A stretch of 64,000 nucleotides of DNA. Origin: Trebouxia sp. TZW2008 (Eukaryota > Chlorophyta > Trebouxiophyceae > Trebouxiales > Trebouxiaceae). Made by a program: the position numbers and the translations under genes. The stretch spans positions 62,001 to 126,000 of the forward strand of contig BDIU01000290.1 in assembly GCA_002118135.1 (NCBI GenBank), in the 5' to 3' direction. Of the stretch, positions 46,584 to 57,570 are shown piece after piece. Position 1 is the first letter of the stretch. Each line of letters opens with the position of its first letter. Under the pieces are notes generated by a model. That model did no database searches, was not told the origin of the DNA, and saw nothing but the letters and a program-made list of their open reading frames with translations.

Positions 46584-47078
46584 ACAGTGCTCATGTATTT
46601 AGTATATTCTCACAAGTATAGGCAACAGAAATCTGCAAACACCTCATCTGGTATTGTGCGCCTGGAGCTTGTAATTTGTGCTTGCATTCTTGATCGTTTG
46701 ACAAGCTGTAGAGTATTTCAGCACAAATGCATCGTCTCATGAGTTGGCATCATGTCATTTGTTTTGATAATCATTATGAACCTAAATATAAAAAAAGTGG
46801 ACTCAAAGTAACATCGGGCTTTGAACCTTGGCCGTGCATCTGCCACTGAATCCCAAGTCACTGTCGATGCAAATTGATATGCCTATTACTATGTTGAGCT
46901 GCTTGTGCCATACTTGACTCATCAGTCAACTTGCATGCTCAGGACAACCCGACAACCCTCTAACACCCGAAATGGCAAGAATAGCTTCAGCACTGCATTG
47001 CAGCAACTCGCAGTGTGACATAAATATTCCCTCTTCCGTCTTCTCCCCTAATGACGTCAATTCACACGACTAGATGCC
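46584..47078. other. Short intergenic region between convergent genes
   Basis: About 495 bp separating the V-ATPase d and F-box stop codons. A TGTAA motif near 46668 could serve as an algal-type polyadenylation signal. No gene seen. Confidence 0.4.
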
Positions 47079-48839
47079 TCATAACCAAGCAGGGCGCAAG
47101 TGGATCGGTTCATCGTCAATTTCAAAACACCAGTAAAGGTCCTGGACGACTTTCTCGTTGAACATCACAAGTCGTTTATCTAGTGGGTCTGTCCGAGTGG
47201 CAAGCGCATGCTCAAGGTTGTCAAGATTGTGCTTTTCTTCTGGGGAGTAGTGTGGGTAGGCTAAACCTGTGTCAACATCATAATGCCCTTGCCAGCCCAA
47301 GTCCAGCGATATGAGCAAAGGCAAGCCAGCCAGTTGTACTATATTATCAGACCAGAACATTGGTTTCTCGAAGATCCAAAGTTGCCAACTGAGTCAGTAA
47401 CAGCAGCAAATCCCAGAACCCTTGAGAGATTGCCCTACATAGCTCAAGCTGTCGTAAATGCTGCAAGCTGCAAAGCCATTCTGGGAGAGCAGTTTGCGAA
47501 AGCCCAGGGACGCGAATCTTTTCCAACTGACTGTAGTATTGCCATGCAGCTGGCAATGGGGCATGAACCTCAGCATGAGGCGCAACTTGGCTCAGACCTA
47601 GTTGATGTCTTGCCTGAGCCTCTGCAACGCGGTCGTAAAAGTAAAGAAACCTCAGATTGCGTAAGGTGGTTGGCCAAGCAATCTGCTGCACCTGGCAAGG
47701 ATGTAGCTTCAGGCTCGTCAGCGCAGTTGCAAACCCCAGATTGTGAATGCTTCTTTGTGTGTCCGTCTGACAACTTTGCAGCAGCACAGCATCCCCAACT
47801 GGAAGAAAGATGTCAACATGTACATTGCATGCTGTCCAAATGTTCAGCTTGGACAGGTATGCAAATGCCGACAAGTCAACTGTTGCATTGTGCGAGAAGC
47901 TCAAATGTACTTTGTGTAGATTTGTCAAGCTGGACATTTGCAGTGACATGTTGAGATTGACTGTATCCAGATGCCGCAGCTTGCATAGCTGAGAGAAGCT
48001 CTCTGGCAGCATATACACCGCCTTGGCCAACCCTGATCTAGACTCGCTAGCAAGCTTGAGCCTGGTGAGATTGGGCAGAAAAGCAATAGGTTCCAAATGC
48101 TGGGCTCCTGCACAATCAGGCTCGGTGTACAGTGCAAGATCAAGCCTTTGCAGCTGAGGAAAGTATAGGGCCCCTGCTGTTGGCAGTGCAGGCATGGTAA
48201 CATGGGCGCTGAGGGACTTGAGTTGAGGCAGTGATCCAAGCTTTGACCACTGATCAGGTGAGATCTTGAAACAGGATTCGATGGTTGCGTGCTTGGTCTC
48301 TTGTAGGTAGGGGATGCACTGCGCTCCCAAAGCACGTTCTGTAGCTGCACAAGAGCAAATGCTGAAGCAGAGGCGGATACATGCTGGTGCTGTTTGGCAT
48401 CTTGTCAACCGCGTATTGTGTCAAACAGCCCGGACCTACCTGGGCCACGCTCCCCAACTCTCAGGTCTATTTCAAGGCTGTTGCCAAAGCCCTTCAGGAA
48501 GTGAAGCAAGTAATCCATCTCACAACTCCGTCCAAATCCCAAATCAAGCGTCAACCTACTGAACCCACCGAGCCGCTGAAAGAACCACCCTCCGAGGGCA
48601 TAACTTTGCTCAGCTGTTGACGGAAGCACCAAAGACATGCAGTCGTGGCCTCTGTAGATGTGTTGGTCGGATGGTACACTCTGGCCCACGTCCCGGCCGT
48701 ACGTGCCAGGAGCTGAACGATTCCGCAGCAAGCTTCGCCAAGCCTTACATACGGACTCGCAACAGACGGTGCTCCGGAAAGGCAGGAGCTCAAAGATCTC
48801 ATTGAGCAGACACTCGTCGACGCTTTCCCACAAAGCCAT
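47079..48839 (-). CDS. F-box/leucine-rich-repeat protein with an apparent frameshift
   Basis: Probable substrate-recognition subunit of an SCF ubiquitin ligase. Exon 1 is 48839-48440; a GTAGGT donor joins in phase 1 to an acceptor at 48344. An F-box lies at about residues 5-45 (VDECLLNEIFELLPFRSTVC...SVCKAWRSLLRN). Exon 2 encodes LRRs such as LPNLTRLKLASE, TALTSLKLHPC, LRNLRFLYFYD and LRQLELCRAI. At about 47350-47385 the frame meets a stop just after LATLDLRETNV, while the next frame continues the LRR (VQLAGLPLLISLDLGW) to a stop at 47079. No plausible intron fits, so it is a one-base frameshift: an assembly error, or a recent mutation that truncates the protein. Confidence 0.75.
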
Positions 48840-49876
48840 GTTGTACGACGGTTCTCAGCAACAGCAGCTCCGCATCGAAGATTGCATCCCTGACTGGCTC
48901 TGAAACCAAGTGGTTGCTAGGGGTTGAGTCATGACATATCAGATGGCAGGAAGAACTGTATGGTAAGCACTGTCTGGCACATGCCATCAGCGGTGTTGGC
49001 TGGCTCAAGCATGCAAGCAACTTCGTTTCTTTTGCCAACCAGCTTGCCACACCAGTTCAGACACGGGGGCTCCAAATCCAGGCATCCAGGCAAACCATGA
49101 CACACTGGAACATCCTGACATCGACTTGCTAAACAACTTGGCAAACAATTATATAATATATTTCATTTGGCATGGCAATCGACATTGCTGACAAGTTTGG
49201 CAGGATTGTCCCTGACACCGCCAAAGATCTAGAGCAGCACACTTGCAAGTTCATCTGTCACCAGCAGCATCAAAGGCATGCGCTGTGCAAAGCCTCTGCA
49301 GACAGGCTTTCTGCAGCTGTAGCGATGTGAGGAAGCAGCACCTCGACATCTAGCTAGCAAGGCATTTTATCCCATACGTGCTCTGTAACACCTCCCGCCT
49401 GTGCTGTTGCCAGAGCATGCCAACAGCCAGCCTCAACAGCAAGCTCAGAACAGCGTGAAACAATTGAAAAAAGCGCTCTAAGTTTCCAGCAGGCGTAGGG
49501 AACCAACAACACCTCCTCCTCAAACAAAAACAAAAGCAACAACAGCAAGAACAAGAGAAGAAAAGAAGAACAGGTCGTTCTCGCTTGAGAGAAAGCTATC
49601 TCCTGCAACTGCCAGTACTCTGCATGCCAGCCTGATATACAATAGTCAGCTATAGCTTGTTCCCAGGCTGCTTCTTTCAACAGAGGCTCCAAATATAATG
49701 CCTAATGGCAAACATTTCCCCTTGTTCTTTCTATATGTAACAGTCTGTAGCGTTGAGTAGTCATCCTGAGCCACGTGAGGAAAAGGAATGCTGCCGGCGG
49801 CGGCTATGTTTACAAGGGACCATTGCAACAGTGTGATGTACACGCTGCCTGCTGAGGTTATGACTAGTCCTTTACA
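48840..49876. other. Intergenic; partial copy of the CPBP-like gene's 3' end
   Basis: About 49580-49635 repeats 49885-49935 (shared CTCCTGCAACTGCCAGTA), the end of the minus-strand gene's last exon. Element A copy 4 lies at 49667-49730. The rest shows no convincing gene. Confidence 0.55.
49667..49730 (+). repeat. Dispersed hairpin element A, copy 4
   Basis: GCTTCT, TTCAAC loop and AGAGGC are followed by TCCAAATATAATGCCTAATG, a more diverged copy. Confidence 0.6.
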
Positions 49877-52800
49877 CTATATCTTGCGCAAGAAAGTTGT
49901 CTCCTGCAACTGCCAGTATTTTGCGCGGCACATTAAGGTCAAAAACAGCTCGCATGACGCTTTAGCCGAGACAGGCGCCAACAGATTTCCTGTGAGGACA
50001 AAGCTACTGCCCACACAAACAGTTTCCAGAATAGCCCCAGAACCCATCAAAATGACTTGATACTTCTCCCGGAGACCCTCTTTCTGCAAGACAATCAGCT
50101 AATTGCAGTATTTGCAGAACACACAAGCTGCAAGCGTTTCTGCACGGACATCAGTCGATGTCGCAAGACATGCATACTATGCAGTATCCTTTGCAAGCTG
50201 CTCATTGAGATGAGTCACCATCTGCTGGTAAGTGTTGTTTTGTTCAGAATGCAAGGCATGCAACTCTTTCTGCAAGGAAATCAGTCAATTTAGCATTTGC
50301 TAAAGCAGAGGCTTGCAATTCTTACCACATGGGCATCAGTCGATAAAGCACATCAAAGGGCTGCAAAACTAGAACAACAATTCTGCCTTTACTGGACGTG
50401 TTCATCCACAATTTGAGACTCAAGATGCAAAGGGGGGCAGACACAATATGATGGTGTCAGTTGTGATGGATAAATGCATGCACAACATGAGACTTACAAA
50501 ACAGTGATTGCACACCAAGTAGCATACGCAGCGCCTCGCACATGCTTCAGCTTTTGCATATCAATCAGGTTATGGTTATGTGTTAGGCTCGTTGAATGGG
50601 TTGGTGCGTTTATTGATGTTAGTTTAAACTGTTAGTGTTGATGCAGTATTCACTGTTAGTATCGATGCATTGCTGGCAAAGGGACAATAGAACAAACTTG
50701 CAGGTACTTTGCGATCATGTCCACCAGGTCATCCAGAGCGGCTTGTCTAGTTGTCGGACCGTAGGCTAAGCTATCCTTTGCATTCAAAGCATCACGAGGA
50801 TTTGAGGGAGACGTGATGTAAAACCATCTACAACATTGAAATCGCTGAACATTTTCACACATCATGCTCTTGTGTAGCAACTTTGGTGCATTGCTGGCAA
50901 AGGGGCGATAGAACAAACCTCCAGGTAATTTGCGATCATTTCTGCTGGGTTGTCCAGAGCGGCTTGTCTGGTTGCAGGATCGTAGGCTAAGCTATCCTTG
51001 GCGTTCAAGATGTCACGAGAATTTGTGACGGCTGAAAGGTAGAACGTTCCAAGATTGGACAAGATTTGGTAGATGACCAACAGCAGTATTGCCCCCCATT
51101 TGCCATCAGCGGCCGGTGACAGTGTTGGGTTCAGGAGTGACGGCACCAAGTTCAGCCCTTGCGTTTGTAGGATCCTATCTGTCAAGGCGCCAGACAACCC
51201 TACAGCACAAGCAGGCTCAAGTCGTTGGTCGGAATCTCTGAGACAGAGGATGTCAGCAGCAGGCAACAGTGTCGGACTGAGGAGTAACAGGATCAGGTCG
51301 AGCCCTTGCGTTTGTAGGATCCTATCTGTCAAGACGCCAGACAAGCCTATAGGACAAACACAGCCGTTTTGTTGCTTTGGACCACTATTTGTGCAGATTT
51401 ACAGGCCATCAGCAGCTTCCAGCAGTGATGGTTCAAGGGGTATGGTGGGATGGTGTCTGTCAGGATGCCAGACAATTTTTCTGGACAAGCAGTTTTGCTT
51501 TGTTGCTTTGCACCTCTACTTGTGCAGAAACACAGGCTGGTCAGCAGCTCGTGGCAGTAGTGAGTTGAGGACTGACGGCACCAGATTGAGTCCTTGTGAC
51601 TGCAGAGTTGCTGTCTGCCAGAACGCCAGACAAAGCCCCATGACAAGCAGGTTTGTTTGTGGTGCATAAGGAGTGTAAGCACTAGGTAGAGCTCTCACGG
51701 TATAAGCATCCTGACGATTTGTCAGGATGTCAGACGTGCCTACAAGAAAGGCAAGCATGACTATATTGAGAAGGCAGGGGGAGAAAGTGTACAAATGAAC
51801 AATAACAAACACTGCTTCCTAACAAGAGCAGTGAATCAGCATTGCAAGTATGCTTGACATGGATTATAGCCATGGACCCTTTGCGCATGCTGGACATGAC
51901 AAAGAAACAATCATTGAACTGTTTTGCTGATTGGGCAAAACTTGAGCAAGGCAAAATAAAAGGCACGCGTGTTGAAGCTGTTGTGAACAATCAATAGTTT
52001 TCTGACACACAAGACATGTTTACCAGAATGCACAAGGCTTGGTCTGCTAAGATTCTAAAAAGTAAACCCACCTGCCACTCAACTGATTTGCTGAGGCGTA
52101 GATCGTTTGCAACTTACATCACGGGACATCAACAAACCCACCTGTTAGCAGGATTCCTGAGGTCAGCATCTGCATAGCTAGACTCTGCAGCAGGATTGTT
52201 ACTGCTTCTCGGGGCAGAAGCAAGGTAGAGCTGGGGTTGACCAGAGCCATGTTTTTTACCAGAATGCACAAGATCTCACCTGCCAAGATTGTGAAAGGCA
52301 AACCCACCTATTAGCAGGACTCCTGAGGTTAGCATCTGCATGGCTAGACTCTGCAGGAGGATTGTGACTGCTTCTCGGGGTAGAAGCAAGGTAAAGCCGG
52401 GGTTCACCAGAGCCGGACGTTTTAACAAAATGCAAAAGACTTCATCTGCTAAGATTGTGAAAGGCACACCCACCTATTAGCAAAATTCCTGAGGTTAGCA
52501 TCTGCATGGCTAGACTCTGTAGGAGGATTGTGACTGCCTCTAGGGGTAGAAGCAAGGTAAAGCCGGGGTTGACCAGAGCGTGCACCACTTGCCAACTCCT
52601 CAGCGCCTCTGCAGGGCAAGTGTGTTACGGCAAAGCTCTTTGTTGTCAAAGGACATGCTTTCTGAAGATATGTAAAGCTGGTGTTGACCAGAGCGTGCAC
52701 CACTTGCCAACTCCTCAGCGCCTCTGAAGGGCAACTTTGTTATAGCAAAGCAGTTTGCAATTGAAAGACATGGTTTCTGAATATATGTATAGCGGGGGTT

Positions 52801-55800
52801 GACCAGAGCGTGCACCACTTGCCAACTCCTGAGCGTCCCTGCAGGGCAAGTTTGTGATAGGACAGCAAATTTGCTGTCAACAGGCATTGTTTCTGAAGAT
52901 ACGTAATGCCAAGGTTGACCAGAGCATGCACCACTTGCCAACTCCCCAGAGCCTCTGCAGGGCAAGTTCGTCATAGCAAAGCTATTTGCTGTTGAAAGAT
53001 ATTTTGTGGATGCAGTGCATCACCAGACGCAAAACTTAATGCGCAATATATAACACACATTACATAGTATTTGCGAATACGCATCAATGAGATACAGTGT
53101 AGGTCGTGAAATACGCAGCACCCTGGCGTCAATATATGTCTTACAATAAGTAGTAAGTGTTTGGAAGTATCAATCACTGAAGATAAAGGTATGGTGATTC
53201 ACTTAAAATACGTATTGCTAAGCGACCACGTGTTACATAGCGCTTGCTCATCAGAACAAAGCATGCTGGCTGATGGGTTCAGCAATAATTTTGCAACAGC
53301 AGGGCCGCTTGTACAACATGTTGATTTTGACCGTGCTATTGTCCAAAAATGGGATGACACACCTCGTACAACATCCCACTGCCGCCCAGATTCATCATAG
53401 CTGTACCTTGGCAAGACCCCAGGTTCTGGATGAGGTTCACCAGAGAACGCAGGCGTATCAGTCGCATTCTGCAACTTGTGCTGGTCCACAGCCCGAAGAG
53501 TCAGAAAGCTTAGTAAGCTGCTGGGGGTCTGCTCTTTGGGGTTCTGTTGGGGCTGCTGCTGGGGTTGCTGGTGGGCTGGCGAGGGGCTGGGTGCTAGACT
53601 GTCTTTTGGTGATGTGGAGTTGCTTCTGGATTCCTCCCTCATCCCCTGGATTGAGAACTTGGGCAACATAAGAGCAAGGTCTGCACATGCATCAGCACTT
53701 GTTCACCAAGGGCTTAGACAGCATGAGAGCAAGGTCTGCACATGCATCAGCACTTGCTCACCAAGACCATGGGCAGCATGAGAGCAAGGTCTGCACAAGC
53801 ATCAGCACTTGTCCACCCTGGGATTAACCAAAATGGTTTGGTCAGGTCAAAGATTCAAACCCTCCAGGTCGGCCGAGGAAAATCAGAAATGACATTGTTT
53901 TGTTTGACTTTTCACAGTTGAACATCAGACCTCCCTACAACGACGCCCAGAACAAGCCTGCCTGGCAAGACAGGACTTGGGCCACAAACACTCAACACAT
54001 GTGCTAAATTGTGTAATTGGTATCATGAGCACTATTGTGATTGATAGCTGTCTCATCAAATGGGCTCACAAGCCACAATCATTCACTAAGACCAGATCTC
54101 AATACGATACCGATGCAAAATGCAAAATCATGGCGGGACTGTACACCAATGCTGCGACATCAAAGTAATGTTGAGCTGCATATGTTGGGTGATGCATGCA
54201 CTGATTGTCACCAGTCACTTTTCTGCTGATTGCTACTGGTGGAGGCAGCAATGAAGCTGCTGGTATTCACAAAATCTCTCATTATGATGTTTCACAATGT
54301 AGACGTTTTACTCCTTTGCCTCTATTGATATTCAATGGTGGTGCATAACCTGCGATGTTCATGTTGGCCAACATGCACTGACATCTGCCTGACAATCTAG
54401 TTGATGTGCCCATGGAACAGCGCTAAATTCATAGCAACACTTGTAAATTACTTTTGCCAGTCTGCAAAAGCTGCCATCAACTTAGCCTTGCTGGGAGGGC
54501 ACAACACTCAGACTGTCAGAAAGCGCTGGCGAATCTACTAAACCTGTCTTTCTGGTGCTTCAATTAGAAATACTGTAAAGACAGGTGGCACATGGAGACT
54601 CATATGGCATTGCTTACTGTGACCTTCAGTGACCTTCTATGAACCTAGCTGGTGCACAATGCAGGGAACTTATGCAGATGAAACAGTCTGAATTGCCAAG
54701 GACTCACTACACATACAAGTGGAATGGCGGATGTCAGACCCGTGCGCAGGTCAAGTGTGCTCCATTTTGAACAATGCAGATGATCAATGCACATGCACAA
54801 TGCAGATAAAGTATGCAGATGAAACAGTCTGAATTGCCAGGTACTCACTATATAAAACCAGTGGAATCGCACATGTCAGACCCGTACGCAGGTCAAGCGG
54901 GCTCCAGTGAAAATTGGCGTAAGGATCCATATGCAAAATGAAGCCAAGGGACACAGCCACGCAGCCTGGCAGCGCAACAGACCTGCATTAGATAACAGAA
55001 AATTGTGTCGAGTTGTTTTCTCAACTATGATACGCCTTAATGAAGTGTGAGCAAGCCTTGTGCTTGCGCTAGCAACACAGCCACGCGGCCTGTCAGATGC
55101 ACTTGTCTGAACATCAATCAACTGTAGCAGATGACTACAGCAGATGTTTTCTTTGGAGTCTGATTGTCTATATTCCCAACTGCATGTTTGCTTTGCAACA
55201 GATAGGTATGCACGAAATCAGCTAACTGCTAGCCTGCGTCATGAACACAGAAAAGTACGTCAGAAGTGGTTCTCACAGTGCTATGCATTTGATTGGCTGA
55301 ACCATCAGCCTGCACAATACCAGCAGAAGCTATATTCACTCCTGACAGTGTTACGCTTGGTTGGTTGAGCATTGTGTTTGTGCAGACAATTGTCGGCAAA
55401 AATCTGCCCTGTGTTTGAGGGCCAATCAGGATGCATTGCTATGTATTTGTGACAACTAGGGCCTGGCAGCAAGAATTCTTCATTACTTCTGAATGTAGGG
55501 TGCATTGCTATACAGTCACGTCCATTTTGACATTGCCAACAGGGACTGACTGTGGCTGAACGCAGGGTGGTCCAAGCAGAGCCTGGATAATGAGCACTGT
55601 TCGACAACATGAGTCAAAAGCAACAGCCACAGCAATAGCAACAGCAATAGGAACAAAAGCAGCACTAGCAACAGCAACAGGAGCCGGAAAAGCAGCAGCA
55701 GCAGCAGTCAACAGCAACAGCAACATCCACAGCAACAGCAACAGCACCGATCTGCTCAATAGCAGCAGCAACAGCAAGGGCAACAGCAAAATCAACAGCA

Positions 55801-56351
55801 AGGGCAACAGCAAGGGGCAATAGCAAAAGCAAAAGCAAAAGCAACAGCCACAGCAACAGCAACAGCAGTAGCAACAGTCTGGTGAACAGCAGCAGTAACA
55901 GCAACAGCAAGAGCAGCAGCAACGGCGCTTGGACAAAGGCTGCAAGTTGTTCTGCTGCTTACGTGATGAGAGGTTCGCCAAACTCTTGCCAATCTTGTTC
56001 TGCAGACAGCTCCTGCTTCAGTGCGCGAAGGTTTGTCAGAGTACTCCAATAACTCAGAAGCTGTGGTACAACGTCCTGGTTGTCATCTGGCTGTCCACTG
56101 TTGAAGCTACGCCTTGTGTTGCTCTCATTGGGCGTTTGGAAGCGCTTGCTTTTGCCGGAATCTTTGTGTTTGCTGGCTTCAGTCTGTTTGTCAGCAGACT
56201 TGTCCTCGTTCTGACAGCAAGTCACGGTGCTGAGATATTTCCGCTTTTGCTGTCCGGTGAAAGCGCTGTGTGAAGTTGCAGGGCGCACTGCTGACTGCAA
56301 ACCCCTTGAGGACGCTGACACCTTCGCACAGACAAGTCTGTCTGACTTCAA
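49877..56351 (-). CDS. Putative plastid membrane protein, CPBP (CAAX protease)-like, catalytic residues not visible
   Basis: Exons with consistent phase are 56351-55963, 54982-54882 (or 54888), 53680-53363, 52608-52474, 51199-50919 and 50083-49877, about 476 residues. The first ~45 residues look like a transit peptide, and a hydrophilic linker follows. Membrane-type segments are VALPGCVAVSLGFILHMDPY, FTLLLPLEAVTILLQSLAM, GAILLLVIYQILSNLGTFYL and VILMGSGAILETVCVGSSFV. Order and spacing recall plant plastid CPBP-family proteins (for example HWSPLDL and TGNLLAPVSAK compared with the family's HWS and ILAPIxxH), but the EExxxR and downstream His are replaced (SLAMQMLTSG; APVSAK). The family link is an inference at low confidence. 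Ladders of edge copies flank four of the exons. Confidence 0.6.
50700..50830 (-). repeat. Downstream copy of the 3' edge of CPBP-like exon 5
   Basis: It repeats codons for NAKDSLAYDPATRQAALD through MIANYL at ~85% by eye, ~210 bp beyond the real exon end (50919). Confidence 0.9.
51240..51680 (-). repeat. Three upstream copies of the 5' edge of CPBP-like exon 5
   Basis: Copies near 51240-51355, 51400-51490 and 51540-51655 repeat the acceptor (often CTATAG or GTCATGGG variant) and codons for GLSGALTDRILQTQGLNLVP. The real exon starts at 51199. Confidence 0.9.
52137..52400 (-). repeat. Two downstream copies of the 3' edge of CPBP-like exon 4
   Basis: Copies of about 165-170 bp period repeat codons for LVNPGFTLLLPxEAVTILLQ and SLAMQMLTSGILLIG plus the GTGGGT donor. 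The real exon is 52608-52474. Confidence 0.92.
52640..52975 (-). repeat. Three ~116 bp upstream copies of the 5' edge of CPBP-like exon 4
   Basis: Copies near 52680-52740, 52797-52860 and 52915-52975 repeat the CCTGCAG acceptor and codons for EALRSWQVVHALVNPG. With the two downstream copies, exon 4 is bracketed on both sides. Confidence 0.92.
53690..53815 (-). repeat. ~56 bp upstream copies of the 5' edge of CPBP-like exon 3
   Basis: Two further units after the real edge at 53680 repeat TGTGCAG acceptor and ACCTTGCTCTCATG-like codons. Confidence 0.85.
53949..54022 (+). repeat. Dispersed repeat family B, copy 5
   Basis: Contains AACAAGCCTGCCTGGCAAGA, CAGGACTTGGGCCACAAACA and ACATGTGCTAAATTGTGTAA. 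It is the most complete copy together with that at 29709. Confidence 0.7.
55604..55932 (+). repeat. Degenerate (AACAGC)n / (CAG/CAA)n microsatellite
   Basis: About 330 bp of AACAGC-type hexamers with point variation, in intron 1 of the CPBP-like gene. The long low-complexity open frames on both strands here are by-products of the repeat. Confidence 0.92.
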
Positions 56352-57570
56352 AGGACAGTGATGGTGGATTAAAAGTAACCACCATTTAGGGGTGTGAGCT
56401 GCTGGTCAAGCAGCAAGCTCAACATCCCATAGAGCACTGAAAGCTCGTTTACCTGGCGAAGCGGAGGAGTCTGCGCGCTACAGCGGACGCATGGAACGGT
56501 CTGCATCGGGTCTGAAGGCTTTTGCGTCACTACTGTCTGTCCCAAATTTTGTCCTCGTGGTGTTGGTCACTCAACAGGGGCAGTTATGAGCAAATAGAAC
56601 TCGCCAAGAGGTACGAGAGTGATGCAAACCCTAATCAAACAGGTTCACTGGCTGCTACGAAAGCACCGTCACAGATACTTCGCAGCGGCAACACAGAGGA
56701 TTTGGTGCTCGTTGCGAGGTCGAATTTGCTCTCAACGGCATCCACCAAAGCCAGGCGTGTCTACCCAGGCAGATCCAAACCCCAGCTGGTTTCGGAGCGT
56801 GTATCACAGCAGAAAAGCATAGCAGCTCAAGGAGTTGCTGTGCCCGACCAATAAATGTGTTAGTGAGTGGGCAGATCACAACTGAGCGACGCATCGGCAT
56901 TCCAGTAAATCCTCACATGTGCGGGCTGTGTACACCGATGCACCGCAGCAGTAGGTATTTGGCAGCGCTTGTTGGAGCTTTGATCAATTTCAAGAAATTC
57001 AAGCGTTGCAAGTTCAACACGACGTGTGCACAAATGCGCAGCCTGCAAATACATGAATTAAAACACGTTACACTTCCTGTGTTGCGCTCATGCTCACTAC
57101 ATGCCACAGCCTTGCAAGCTACTTGCATGACATGCAAAGGCAGCATGATATTGCCTTGCAATTGCTTGCATTGCCAAGTTGTGAGCTGCCTGCTGCTAGG
57201 CTAGCGTAGAGTCAATATAAGCTTACATACAAGTTGTGTTTCCATCGCAATAATTTTCAGCTGCAGATGTCACAAGAAGTCGAGTGAAATTCAGCTTGAC
57301 TTGCAACAAAATCATGAAAGTGCCTATACTACAATTTCAGATTTGACACAGCTGCACCTGCGTCCTGATGTATCAAAAGTTTTTCAGAACTGCTTAGCTG
57401 TACAGTCAAGCCATGTCTGTACTGACTTGCTTAACGAAATCTTGCTACATCTGCATGGCATGCTACCGTACCATGTCACAGTAATCATACTTCTTCCACC
57501 GTGAACATTGTGACTGCTTGATCTTACACTTCATCAGTGGGACTCTATGACAACAGAATATTGCATGAAG
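56352..57570. other. Intergenic between two minus-strand genes
   Basis: About 1.2 kb. A plus-strand frame of 110 codons (56522-56854) and one of 115 codons (56857-57204) occur, but neither resembles a known protein nor shows splice support. The promoter of the CPBP-like gene should be in the left part. Confidence 0.5.

Noticed and set aside
47347..47360. A 20 bp intron joining the two LRR frames of the F-box gene
   Set aside because: Although GT and AG can be found, 20 bp is below any credible spliceosomal intron length in this gene set; a frameshift is simpler.
55508..55981. Long open frames rich in Leu/Cys (minus) or Asn/Ser/Lys (plus) over the AACAGC repeat
   Set aside because: They are by-products of a hexanucleotide microsatellite that lacks stop codons in several frames, and they lie in an intron of the CPBP-like gene.
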